A stretch of 64,000 bases of DNA from assembly GCA_025963725.1 (NCBI GenBank), contig JAOQAE010000002.1, positions 1,051,765 to 1,115,764 on the forward strand, in the 5' to 3' direction. This stretch comes from Bacteroidota bacterium. Its GTDB lineage: Bacteria > Bacteroidota > Bacteroidia > 2-12-FULL-35-15. The translations under genes were made by a program, and so were the position numbers. The notes under the pieces are model-generated. The model ran no database searches and was not told where the DNA came from. It saw only the letters and a program-made list of their open reading frames with translations. Shown piece after piece: positions 24,810 through 33,843 of this stretch. How positions within the stretch are numbered: position 1 is the stretch's first letter; each line of letters opens with the position of its first letter.

Positions 24810-25955
24810 ATGCAAGAGAGATCAAAAGTCTTTTTCCCTAACCTCGACGGATTAAGGTTCCTTGCTTTCATGTTCGTTTTTTTCAGCCACAGCATGGGGC
24901 ACTTTATTGAAACGCATCTTTCGGGCTCTGTTTTGCTCGACGATCCGATGCTGTTCCTTTTCGCCAACGGGAAAATGGGGGTCTCCGTTTTCTTTGTGCT
25001 GAGCGGCTTTCTCATCACTTACCTCGTCCTTACCGAGATCAACACCTTTAAAAAGCTGGATGTGCGCGCCTTTTACATCCGCAGAACGCTCCGCATCTGG
25101 CCTTTATATTTTGCAGTACTCTTTTTCGCCTTTGCGCTTTACCCGCTTTTTCAGTCGTTCTTTGCGGGGCAGCAGGATCACTCCCGCCCTTTTTACTACA
25201 TTGCTTTCCTCAGCAATTTCGACGTGATCCGCCTGCAGGAAGCCGGCCTGTTCCAAAACCTTTTTCTTACCGTTACCTGGTCTATCGCCATCGAAGAGCA
25301 GTTCTACCTCGTGTGGCCTTTGCTGTTCCGGTTCGTGCCGGACAGCCTTTACAAATTCATTTTTTATGGCATCCTTGCAGCTTCATTATTATTTCTTTTC
25401 CTGAACATCCATCGTGAGCAGGTGCTGCATTTTCATACATTCAGCGCTATGTTCGACCTTGCTGCGGGCGGACTTGCAGCTTACTATGCGATCAGCTCCG
25501 AACGCTTTGTTTCATTTTTTAGCAGGATGCGCGGAAGCACAAGAATTACGATTTACAGTACAGGCATCCTGCTGCTGATATTCCGGAACACGCTCTTCAG
25601 CTTTGAATATGGCTTTATTTTCCAAAAACTTTTCGGCGTGCTTTATTTCGCGTTCGTGATCCTCGACCAGAACTTCAGCTCTTCTTCGCGCATGAAGCTG
25701 TCGAAGTCGGCATTCATGAGCAAATGGGGCAAATACACGTACGGGCTTTACCTGCTGCATACCATCGCATTGCTTATTGTTTCTAAAGCTTTTATTATTG
25801 GGGGCGCAGGAACAGGAAACGGGTTCCCCGGCACTGCAGCTTATACGCTCATCAGCCTGCTGCTCTCGTTCCTGCTTGCATGGCCGGCCTATCACTATTT
25901 TGAAAAATATTTTTTAAAGCTCAAGGCGCGATTTTCCTATATTACAAAAGAATGA
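24810..25955 (+). CDS. Acyltransferase 3 family membrane protein (OafA-like)
   Basis: A polytopic membrane acyltransferase of about 381 residues with ~10 helices. The typical opening is FFPNLDGLRFLAF, followed by R-R-T-L-R-I-W-P and the segment WSIAIEEQFYLVWPL. Such proteins O-acetylate or O-acylate sugars on the growing glycan. ATG 24810 is preferred: a TTG at 24771 would extend the protein by 13 unlike residues. It has a close relative at 36132-37259, so the locus holds two. ATGA overlap links it to the next glycosyltransferase. Confidence 0.88.
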   Translation: MQERSKVFFPNLDGLRFLAFMFVFFSHSMGHFIETHLSGSVLLDDPMLFLFANGKMGVSVFFVLSGFLITYLVLTEINTFKKLDVRAFYIRRTLRIWPLYFAVLFFAFALYPLFQSFFAGQQDHSRPFYYIAFLSNFDVIRLQEAGLFQNLFLTVTWSIAIEEQFYLVWPLLFRFVPDSLYKFIFYGILAASLLFLFLNIHREQVLHFHTFSAMFDLAAGGLAAYYAISSERFVSFFSRMRGSTRITIYSTGILLLIFRNTLFSFEYGFIFQKLFGVLYFAFVILDQNFSSSSRMKLSKSAFMSKWGKYTYGLYLLHTIALLIVSKAFIIGGAGTGNGFPGTAAYTLISLLLSFLLAWPAYHYFEKYFLKLKARFSYITKE

Positions 25956-27073
25956 GGATCCGGATCACCTATATTATCTCTTCCATTGATAAGGCACTTG
26001 AGTTTGAGCAGGTAGCGGAGAAGCTCGGCCGCGAAAAATTTGAGCTGTCGTTCATCCTAATGAACCCCGGCGGATCGGCGCTCGAAAATTTTGTGGATGC
26101 GCTCGGCATTCCCGTTTACCGGGTCACCTACAGCGGCAAAAAAGACCTTCCGCTTACGGTGCTAAAGATCATGCGCCTGCTCCGGAAAATTAAGCCGCAA
26201 ATAGTCCATACGCATCTTTTTGATGCATCGCTTGCCGGGCTCATGGCTGCAAAGCTTGCAGGCGTTAAGCGCAGGATCAGCACACGGCACCATTCCGATT
26301 ATCACCACACCTATTTTCCGCATGCGGTAAAATACGACAGGCTCAACAACCGGCTTTCCACGGAGATTATCGCCATCAGCAATGTGGTGAAGAAAGTTCT
26401 TGTGGAGAAGGAACAGGTGCCTGCGAAAAAGATCCACATTGTGCATCATGGAGTGATCACCGCAGATTTTGAAAATGTTCCCGACAGTACAGTGAAGCAG
26501 CTCACTGAAAAATATAATCCCTCGCAGCAGCGCCCGGTGATCGGAGTGATCTCGCGCTACATCAAGCTGAAAGGAATTCAATTCATTATCCCGGCCTTTC
26601 AGAAAGTACTCGGGAAGCATCCCACAGCACTGCTGATCCTTGCCAATGCAAAAGGCAGCTACGCGAAGGAGATCAGGCAGCAGCTGAGCCTGCTTCCCGA
26701 AAAGAATTACCGCGAAATTGATTTTGAAAAAGATATCTGTGCCCTCTACCGGCTTTTTGATATTTTTGTTCATGTGCCCACTTCGGAGAGTTGTGAGGCA
26801 TTCGGACAAACCTACATAGAGGCCCTTGCGGCAGGCGTGCCTTCCGTATTTACATTATCCGGGATCGCAGCCGATCTTATTGTCCATGAAAGAAATGCGC
26901 TCGTGGTCCCTTACAAAGACAGCGATGCGATCTTCCGGGCATTTGAAAGGATCCTCGAAGGCAGGCCGGAGATCAGCGAAATGATCCGTAACGGCAAACA
27001 GGATGTGGCCGCGCGATTTACAGTGGACAGGAAGATCCGCACATTAGAACAAATTTATTTACAGCACGAATGA
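25952..27073 (+). CDS. Glycosyltransferase family 4 type (GT-B)
   Basis: A 373-residue GT-B enzyme with a Rossmann-type N-terminal half (TYIISSIDKALEFEQVA, PQIVHTHLFDASLAG) and the retaining GT4 E-x7-E motif in SESCEAFGQTYIEALAAGVP. It should transfer a sugar from a nucleotide donor to the lipid-linked glycan on the cytosolic face. Donor and acceptor cannot be read from the sequence. Overlaps of ATGA on both sides show tight coupling. Confidence 0.88.
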   Translation: MRIRITYIISSIDKALEFEQVAEKLGREKFELSFILMNPGGSALENFVDALGIPVYRVTYSGKKDLPLTVLKIMRLLRKIKPQIVHTHLFDASLAGLMAAKLAGVKRRISTRHHSDYHHTYFPHAVKYDRLNNRLSTEIIAISNVVKKVLVEKEQVPAKKIHIVHHGVITADFENVPDSTVKQLTEKYNPSQQRPVIGVISRYIKLKGIQFIIPAFQKVLGKHPTALLILANAKGSYAKEIRQQLSLLPEKNYREIDFEKDICALYRLFDIFVHVPTSESCEAFGQTYIEALAAGVPSVFTLSGIAADLIVHERNALVVPYKDSDAIFRAFERILEGRPEISEMIRNGKQDVAARFTVDRKIRTLEQIYLQHE

Positions 27074-27942
27074 ATACCGCTCAGCCGATACTTGTTTCCG
27101 TTATTGTGCCCTGCTACAACGCAGCGCCCTTTATTGCAGCCACTATCCAATCGGTGCTGCAGCAGAGCTTAGGCAGCTTTGAGCTGATCTGCCTCAACGA
27201 TGGCTCCACAGATTCAACCGAAAAGGAGATCCTCCGTTTCAGCGACCCGCGCATCCGTTACATCAACAAGGCCAATACGGGTGTTTCCGATACGCGTAAC
27301 GTCGGCTTTAGCCTCTCGCAGGGTAAGTATATTTTGTACCTCGATGCGGATGATATTTTAACTGAACATTTCCTGCAGAAACGTGTAGACTATCTTGAAC
27401 AGCACCCTGAGATGGGCTTCTGCTGCTCCGAAGTGATCAAGATAGATGAAGCGGGGAACATCATTGCAAACACAAAATGGGTAGGCGCTCATTCAAACAT
27501 CCTGCTCGAAGTGCTGAGCTATAACCTGAAGATCATCACCTGTCCATCGAACTACCTGTTCAGAAAAGATCTCTTGCAAAAGCATTCCATAAAATTTGAT
27601 CCGGCCCTGTCGAGCAGCGCCGACCGCTTTTTCCTGATCGAGCTTTCACACGTGGCCAAATGCGGTTTGGTGGAAGATGCTTATCTTTATTACCGCATGC
27701 ACCCTTCAAGCATGTCGCATAAGCTTACGCTGAACCTCCTGCGGGACAACTTTGTTTTCAAGCAGAAAATATTAAGCCTCGATTATATTCCCGCCGGGCT
27801 GAAAAAAGAATTTTGTTTCAAGACCAATTATATCCTTGCCGGAAGCTATTACAGGCTGAAAAAAGCAGGGCCTTTTCTATTGTATTCGCTGAAGGCATTT
27901 TATTATAACCCGGCAGGATTTTTAAAGCAACTAACCAAGTAA
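27070..27942 (+). CDS. Glycosyltransferase family 2
   Basis: A 290-residue GT-A enzyme with VSVIVPCYNAAPFI at the N-terminus, NDGSTDST and the DxD-type motif LDADD near 95. Donor and linkage are unknown. It overlaps the previous glycosyltransferase by ATGA and precedes AsnB by 4 bases. Confidence 0.9.
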   Translation: MNTAQPILVSVIVPCYNAAPFIAATIQSVLQQSLGSFELICLNDGSTDSTEKEILRFSDPRIRYINKANTGVSDTRNVGFSLSQGKYILYLDADDILTEHFLQKRVDYLEQHPEMGFCCSEVIKIDEAGNIIANTKWVGAHSNILLEVLSYNLKIITCPSNYLFRKDLLQKHSIKFDPALSSSADRFFLIELSHVAKCGLVEDAYLYYRMHPSSMSHKLTLNLLRDNFVFKQKILSLDYIPAGLKKEFCFKTNYILAGSYYRLKKAGPFLLYSLKAFYYNPAGFLKQLTK

Positions 27943-27946
27943 GAGC

Positions 27947-29830
27947 ATGTGCGGAATAGCAGGATTTTATTCACCCGGTAAGGTATTCTCTGAGTCAGAG
28001 CTTCATGCAATGACCGATGCGGTGGCGCACCGCGGGCCGGACGCTTCGGGATATTATACCGATGATACGGTAGGCTTCGGGCACCGCAGGCTGAGCATTA
28101 TCGACCTTTCCGACAATGCTAACCAGCCCATGCATTCGCTTGACGGGCGCTACGTGATGGTATACAATGGCGAGGTTTACAATTACAGGGAGATCGCAAC
28201 CGAGCTGAAGCACAGATTCAAAACTTCGTTCCGCACTTCTTCCGACAGCGAAGTGATCATTGAAGGTTATGCCCGCTACGGGCCGGAAATAGTAAACAAG
28301 CTCAACGGCATGTTTGCGCTGGCCATTTACGATAAGCAGAAAAAAGAGCTGTTCGTATGCCGCGACCGCATCGGCATCAAGCCATTTTATTATTTCTGGG
28401 ACGGAGCTAATTTCGCATTCGCCTCCGAGCTGAAATCGCTGATCTGCTGCGCCCACATTCCGCTCGAAATAAATAAGAACGCGATCTATCACTTTCTGCA
28501 TCTTGGCTTTATTCCGGCTCCCGACTCCATTTACCAGTCGGTGAAAAAGCTCGAATCGGGCACCTGGATGAAGATCCAGGGAAAGAGCATAGAAACGAAA
28601 AAGTACTGGTCGGTGAACGCCGCTATTCATCAAAAGGTGATCAGCAATGAAAAGGAAGCGATCGTGAAGCTGAGCGACCTGCTGATGAGCTCGGTGCAAT
28701 ACCAGATCAAAAGCGATGTGCCTTTCGGCGTATTCCTTAGCGGGGGCATCGATTCCAGCCTTGTTACCGCCAATGCCGTGAACCTTTCCGGCGTAAAGGT
28801 GAATACATTTTCCATCGGCTTTGAGGAGAACCGCTTCAACGAATCGGTGTATGCCAAAGCCATCGCGAATTACCTCGGCACCAACCACCATGAGTTCGTT
28901 GTTTCCTACAAGGATGCCATCAGCCTTATCGACACCATCTTCGATGCATACAGCGAGCCCTTCTCCGACTCCTCCTCCATTCCCACCATGCTTGTATCCA
29001 AGCTGGCGAGGCAGCATGTTACCGTAACGCTTTCGGGCGAAGGCGGCGATGAATTATTCATGGGCTATGGCGCCTACAAATGGGCAAAGCGCCTCAACAA
29101 CCCGCTCATCAGGCAGCTCAGGCACCCGATCGCGGCCACGCTTTCCGCTTCCGGCGAGCGCTTCGAACGGCATGCGCGGTATTTTCAATATCCTCACCGC
29201 AACCTGCAGTACAGCCATATCCTTTCGCAGGAGCAATATTATTTTTCACTCAACGAGCTGGACAACCTGCTCACAACCGGTTTTACGGAAGCGCCGGGAA
29301 GCACCAACACAGAGATGCTCAACAACTTCGGGATTGAAATAGACCATTTGGGAAGAGAGCTGAAGCCGATCGAAAAGCAGGCCGTGTTCGACCTTAACGT
29401 GTACCTGCAGGACGACCTGCTTACCAAGGTTGACCGCGCAAGCATGCACTTCTCGCTCGAAACCCGCGTGCCGTACCTCGATCACCGGATCATCGAATTT
29501 GCATTGAACCTTTCCCCAGCATTGAAATACAATAACGGCACCGCCAAATACCTGCTCAAGGAGATCCTGTATCAATATGTGCCGAAGAAATTCTTCGCGC
29601 GGCCCAAACAGGGCTTTGCCATTCCCCTGGAAAAATGGCTGAAGAACGAGCTTCGCTTCCTCATCGAGGAGAACCTTTCAAAGGAAGTGATCGAAAAATA
29701 CGGCGTTGTGAATACACATTACGTTGAAAGCCTGAAGAAGGAATTCTTTGCAGGAAAAGATTATCTTTATAACAGGCTCTGGGTGCTCATCGTGCTGCAC
29801 AAATGGCTCCAAAAACATCACAAGCGATGA
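27947..29830 (+). CDS. asnB: Glutamine-dependent asparagine synthase-like amidotransferase (AsnB)
   Basis: The 627-residue protein starts MCGIAGFYSPG, so Cys2 is the glutaminase nucleophile after removal of Met1. The C-terminal synthase domain has the ATP-binding SGGIDSSLV motif near 267. In glycan operons this family often amidates a uronic acid or other carboxyl group on the polymer and is not needed for asparagine. That role is inferred from context. It overlaps the deacetylase start by ATGA. Confidence 0.88.
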   Translation: MCGIAGFYSPGKVFSESELHAMTDAVAHRGPDASGYYTDDTVGFGHRRLSIIDLSDNANQPMHSLDGRYVMVYNGEVYNYREIATELKHRFKTSFRTSSDSEVIIEGYARYGPEIVNKLNGMFALAIYDKQKKELFVCRDRIGIKPFYYFWDGANFAFASELKSLICCAHIPLEINKNAIYHFLHLGFIPAPDSIYQSVKKLESGTWMKIQGKSIETKKYWSVNAAIHQKVISNEKEAIVKLSDLLMSSVQYQIKSDVPFGVFLSGGIDSSLVTANAVNLSGVKVNTFSIGFEENRFNESVYAKAIANYLGTNHHEFVVSYKDAISLIDTIFDAYSEPFSDSSSIPTMLVSKLARQHVTVTLSGEGGDELFMGYGAYKWAKRLNNPLIRQLRHPIAATLSASGERFERHARYFQYPHRNLQYSHILSQEQYYFSLNELDNLLTTGFTEAPGSTNTEMLNNFGIEIDHLGRELKPIEKQAVFDLNVYLQDDLLTKVDRASMHFSLETRVPYLDHRIIEFALNLSPALKYNNGTAKYLLKEILYQYVPKKFFARPKQGFAIPLEKWLKNELRFLIEENLSKEVIEKYGVVNTHYVESLKKEFFAGKDYLYNRLWVLIVLHKWLQKHHKR

Positions 29831-30750
29831 AGATCAGGATCTTTCTTTTCCACCGGGTGTCACCCCTGCGCGATCCTTTATGGGATCCGATGTCGCCTGC
29901 GCTGTTTGAAAAGATCGTGGCCTATCTCAGCAAAGCCTACGAGGTGGTGCCGCTGGAGCAAACACTCACCGGCAATCATAAGCCGCTTTCAAAAAAAGAG
30001 CTCTGCGCGATCACCTTCGACGACGGGTATGCCGACTTCATCAACTACGCTTTTCCCATCCTTCAAAAATATCATTGCCCCTCTTCCATGTATGTGATCA
30101 GCGATTGCGTGGATCAGAACCTTCCGCCATGGACGTATATCATCAACCATCTGTTCATTCACACTTCGCACTTATCCCTCAGCATCCATTCAAAAGCGCT
30201 GCCCCCGGGCCTTTCAAAAACTACCTGGAGCAGCAGCCGCGAGCGCATTAATTATGCACGGAAGCTGTCTCCTTTTATGAAGCAGCTGAACAACCGCGAG
30301 CGCGTGCTGATCTACGAGCAGATCCAAAAAGAGTTCGATGATGTGGACGAGCCTAAGAATATGATGATGAGCTGGGACAACATCCGCGAGATCGGCAGGA
30401 ATGGATGCGAAATAGGCTCTCACTCCGCTTCACACCCTTTGCTTGCAAACAAGACAAACGAGCTGGAGCATGAGCTTACCGCTTCAGCCGAAAAGATAAA
30501 AGCCGAAACCGGAAAGTTCCCGCTTGCCATTTCCTATCCTTTCGGAAATTATAATGAGGCCGTAAAAGCTATGTCGGAAAAGGCCGGCTACAAAACGGGG
30601 CTCACCGTAAATTACGGCACTTACAACAGCGATGTTCACCACCTCTTCGAGATCCCGCGGATCGAGCTGTATTCCGAATCATTCTTCAAATCAACGCTAC
30701 GCATCAAAGGATATATTGAGAACACGAGAAAGATCATAAAGCTCAAATAA
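29827..30750 (+). CDS. Polysaccharide deacetylase family protein (NodB/CE4-like)
   Basis: A 307-residue protein from the ATG at 29827; an upstream in-frame ATG (29803) lies deep in asnB and is unlikely. The CE4 motifs are visible: TFDDGYADF (metal Asp) and EIGSHSASHPLL (two His). The family removes N-acetyl groups from sugar polymers with a divalent metal. There is no obvious signal peptide, so it may work on lipid-linked precursors inside the cell. The stop is followed by the next gene after 2 bases. Confidence 0.87.
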   Translation: MKIRIFLFHRVSPLRDPLWDPMSPALFEKIVAYLSKAYEVVPLEQTLTGNHKPLSKKELCAITFDDGYADFINYAFPILQKYHCPSSMYVISDCVDQNLPPWTYIINHLFIHTSHLSLSIHSKALPPGLSKTTWSSSRERINYARKLSPFMKQLNNRERVLIYEQIQKEFDDVDEPKNMMMSWDNIREIGRNGCEIGSHSASHPLLANKTNELEHELTASAEKIKAETGKFPLAISYPFGNYNEAVKAMSEKAGYKTGLTVNYGTYNSDVHHLFEIPRIELYSESFFKSTLRIKGYIENTRKIIKLK

Positions 30751-30752
30751 AA

Positions 30753-31481
30753 ATGCTGACGGTCCTCACACATGAATTTTTCTTTATCCCGAAAAAGGAG
30801 ATCTGGTTTTATGATGGCGGCGATATTAAGCCCGCTGCATACACCTCTTTCTGCTATGCATTCACGCGGCCTTCCGTGCAGATTGATACGGAAGTGAAAG
30901 AGTTTACAACGTTGCTCGACCTGCACACAGATGAAAGCGGGTTATACGATGCCATCAGCAGCACCTTCCGCTACCACATCCGCAAAGCGGAACAGGCAGG
31001 CGTGCAATGCATTTATAACATCGGGCCTTCTGTGGCCGATTGCAGGGAGGTCATCCGCCGCTTCAATGCTTTTGCAGCGAAAAAAAAGATCACGCCCGCC
31101 AATTCAAAACGGATCCTTGCCCTGCAGCAGCAAAACAAGATCGTGATCTCAAAAGCTGTGCAGGCAGATTCAACGCTTGTAACACACGTATACCTGCACG
31201 ACGGCAAAAGGATCCTGCTCATGCATACCTTTCACGATGAAGATGGCGCTAATCCTCAGCTGAGGGGCTATGCCAATAAATCGCTGCATTGGGAAGACAT
31301 CCGCCTGTTCCGTGAAAAAGGCTTTCATACCTACGATTTTGGCGGGATCAATATGGAAGAATTGCCCGGGATCTCTCATTTCAAGCTCAGCTTCGGGGGC
31401 AAGGCAGTGCAGGCCGACAGCTTTATTGCAGTTATGTCGGTGTTGAGGCCTTTCTATAAATTGTATAAGAACCTTCGTTGA
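30753..31481 (+). CDS. FemAB/GNAT-like acyl or aminoacyl transferase
   Basis: A 242-residue protein with the pattern of FemAB-type GNAT domains: RYHIRKAEQAGV (the family's R-x-x-I-R-K-A), a middle segment with A-F-A-A-K-K, and YDFGGINM followed by ISHFKLSFGGK. It is half the length of a true FemA/FemX (two GNAT domains). Proteins of this type in glycan loci are thought to attach an acyl or aminoacyl group to a sugar amine. The substrate is unknown. Confidence 0.7.
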   Translation: MLTVLTHEFFFIPKKEIWFYDGGDIKPAAYTSFCYAFTRPSVQIDTEVKEFTTLLDLHTDESGLYDAISSTFRYHIRKAEQAGVQCIYNIGPSVADCREVIRRFNAFAAKKKITPANSKRILALQQQNKIVISKAVQADSTLVTHVYLHDGKRILLMHTFHDEDGANPQLRGYANKSLHWEDIRLFREKGFHTYDFGGINMEELPGISHFKLSFGGKAVQADSFIAVMSVLRPFYKLYKNLR

Positions 31482-31490
31482 TCACTCAGC

Positions 31491-32270
31491 ATGGAAACAA
31501 ATAAAAAAGTATACTCCGACAGCCAGGTTGTAAAGCATTATGCGGCTTACAGCGCATCCCTGCAGCGTCCTGAAAGAACGATCATGAACCTTATTCAGCC
31601 GGTGCTGCAGGAAATGCGGATGCTCGACATTGGCGTAGGCGCCGGCAGGACCACCGTTTTTTTTGCGGACAAGGTGAAGGAATATACAGGCATCGATTTC
31701 TCGGAAGGCATGACCAGGGCATGTAAGGAAAAGTTCGGCAACACCTATCCTGCGGCAGTTTTTGAAACGGTTGACGTACGCGACCTTTCGCGCTATGCCG
31801 ATAACAGCTTCGGTTTTGTGCTCTTCAGCTTTAACGGCCTCGACAACATTTCGCACGAAGAGCGGATCGTGGCGTTGAGCGAGATCAGGAGGGTTTGTGC
31901 AGAAAAAGGAATATTTTGTTTTTCATCGCACAACCTGCAGTGCCTCCCTGATTTTTTCGGCATCCGCTTTCGCTGGCACCCGGTAAGGTTTCTCAAAAGC
32001 CTTTTTGCAAGGCGAAGGCTGATCGCGCGCAACAAAGAGCAGATCGGCAAATTTCCGGAAGCCGACCATGTCACTATTTTCGACGATGTGTATGATTTCG
32101 GCCTGCACACGTATTACATCAGGCCCTCGGCGCAGATCGCACAGCTGAAAAAAAACGGCTTCGGCGAAGTAAAAGTGTTCAGCCTTAATACGGGAGAGGA
32201 ACTACGGGAGCAGCAATACGAAGCCGCAACAGATTCCTGGCTGTACTATCTCTGCAGCAAGCTTACATGA
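31491..32270 (+). CDS. Class I SAM-dependent methyltransferase
   Basis: A 259-residue methyltransferase with motif I MLDIGVGAGRTTVFF, acidic EYTGIDFSEGM, and FVLFSFNGLDNI. It is the last plus-strand gene before the convergent polymerase-like gene; the two overlap by 8 bases at their 3' ends. The substrate is unknown but probably belongs to the glycan. Confidence 0.85.
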   Translation: METNKKVYSDSQVVKHYAAYSASLQRPERTIMNLIQPVLQEMRMLDIGVGAGRTTVFFADKVKEYTGIDFSEGMTRACKEKFGNTYPAAVFETVDVRDLSRYADNSFGFVLFSFNGLDNISHEERIVALSEIRRVCAEKGIFCFSSHNLQCLPDFFGIRFRWHPVRFLKSLFARRRLIARNKEQIGKFPEADHVTIFDDVYDFGLHTYYIRPSAQIAQLKKNGFGEVKVFSLNTGEELREQQYEAATDSWLYYLCSKLT

Positions 32271-33597
32271 GCACTTTCTTTTTCGACTGCTGCTCATAAA
32301 AATACTTGAGCACAAAAAGGCTGGAGATATAAAACGGAATGCAGGGGATCTTCAGCCGCACCAGCGATCCGAAGTTGGAAGTGGCTATTCCCACCGAAAA
32401 GGCGAAGAACAGCGAGAACAAGACCGAAAAAAGCAGCAGCGGGTTTTTCCCGATGAGGCGGAAGAATCCCATGAATTTCAATCGCACAAGGAGAAAGATC
32501 GTCAGCAGCAGAATGTACGTGTTCTCAAATGCCGACAAAAGCATAACGGGATTCTTTGCATCCCAGAGATAAGGCCTGAACAAAGTGGCGGCAATCGCGA
32601 GGTGCGCCTTTCCAAGCATGCTGATCGGGTTGGCATCAAACTCCCCGATATCAAAGCTGTTCCCTCCGTAATATTCCTGCTTCTGGTCAAGGTTCACCAC
32701 CACGGCGCGATCGAGCACGTTATCGATCCGGTACAAGCCGAGGAAATCACCCATCTGCGAAAGCAGCAGCAGGCTCAATCCAAGCCCCACGGAAATGAAG
32801 AAAGGCGCAGCCATGAATTTCAGGGCTTTATTCTTCACGCCCGCCAGCCGCTCATTCGAGAGCCAGATGAGCGATCCGGGCAGGAGGGCGAAAAAGATGT
32901 AAGGCTTGATCGCGATCAGCAGGAACGCCGATACAAATACACAAAGCAGGCCCCCGATCTTATACCGCTTCCGGATGAAGAAATAATAAAAATGATACGT
33001 GTACCAGCCTACGGCAGAGAGCGTGATCGTATCCTTCAGCAGGCCGGAGCCCCAGAATACAACGGAAGGAATGAACAATACGGAGATGGCAAATTGCTTC
33101 TGCAGCTGCGGGAATTGTGTGTTGAACAATAGGAACAGCCTCCAGATGCCGCTGTAGCAAGCCCATGCAAGCAGGATGGCCATGATCACAAAGCTGTGAA
33201 AAGACAGGAAAGCGAGCGGCACCAGGAGCCGCGATACGAAGAGCGCCTTGTCATCCAGCCAGAAAACAGGATAGCCCGTGCCCGAATCGAAGTAGGAATA
33301 ATTCTCCATGGAATTATTCCCGAACACCACATCGAAAAATACGTTTATGTCCTTATGCGAGAGGTTCCAGATGGCCTCGGTTGTTTCATAGTAATTGGTG
33401 GTATCGCCGCCGGCATAATAGAACTGGTAAATGAGGCAAACGGCGATGGCACCGAACAGCTTCACCATCAATCCGCGCGTGTACCACCTGTACAAAGGCT
33501 GCGCAACCTTATTCTTATGCTCGATGAAGCTCGAGATGAAGTAGATCACCAGGAGATAAAGCGGCGTAAGCAACAGGTCGAAAATCGTAACTACCAT
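32263..33597 (-). CDS. Polytopic membrane protein, possible O-antigen polymerase (Wzy-like)
   Basis: A 444-residue protein with about ten to eleven hydrophobic helices (for example YLLVIYFISSFI, FAISVLFIPSVVFWGSG, LLLLTIFLLVRL) and a long outside loop near residues 60-115. Wzy polymerases are multi-pass and poorly conserved, so the call is from layout and context: it sits inside a locus with a flippase and several glycosyltransferases. It is the only glycan gene on the minus strand and converges on the methyltransferase. No catalytic motif confirms it. Confidence 0.55.
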   Translation of the reverse strand: MVVTIFDLLLTPLYLLVIYFISSFIEHKNKVAQPLYRWYTRGLMVKLFGAIAVCLIYQFYYAGGDTTNYYETTEAIWNLSHKDINVFFDVVFGNNSMENYSYFDSGTGYPVFWLDDKALFVSRLLVPLAFLSFHSFVIMAILLAWACYSGIWRLFLLFNTQFPQLQKQFAISVLFIPSVVFWGSGLLKDTITLSAVGWYTYHFYYFFIRKRYKIGGLLCVFVSAFLLIAIKPYIFFALLPGSLIWLSNERLAGVKNKALKFMAAPFFISVGLGLSLLLLSQMGDFLGLYRIDNVLDRAVVVNLDQKQEYYGGNSFDIGEFDANPISMLGKAHLAIAATLFRPYLWDAKNPVMLLSAFENTYILLLTIFLLVRLKFMGFFRLIGKNPLLLFSVLFSLFFAFSVGIATSNFGSLVRLKIPCIPFYISSLFVLKYFYEQQSKKKVLM

Positions 33598-33636
33598 CGG
33601 GTTTTCAGGGAATTCTTATTTAATGACGTATTGTTA

Positions 33637-33777
33637 TAAAATGTTGAGATGATTTTCTGGTCACTTCGAGTGCGTAACGCAGTGAAGCGTATCGAGAAGC
33701 AGACCAGTTCTCGATACTTTCGCCAAAAAAGGCGAAAACTCGAACTGACGTCATTCTCCAACATTTTCCCACAACAG
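33637..33777. repeat. Large imperfect inverted repeat (cruciform) of the TCGAGAA family
   Basis: Outer arms AAAATGTTGAGATGA and TCATTCTCCAACATTTT enclose inner pairs TATCGAGAA/TTCTCGATA and TTCGCC/GGCGAA. The element fills most of the 246-bp gap between two divergent genes. Part of the same family (TTTCTCGATACTCTCCC then TCGAAATGACA) recurs near 40.58-40.62 kb. It may be a mobile palindrome. Confidence 0.65.
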
Positions 33778-33843
33778 TCTTTAAACAAAAGTAACACATT
33801 GTTTTAAATATTATCTTAAACTTGTACCTGTAAATGCGTTGGA

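Noticed and set aside
27995..29017. 340-codon minus-strand ORF opposite asnB
   Set aside because: Shadow of the AsnB frame; no recognisable domain, and it lies against an operon of coupled plus-strand genes.
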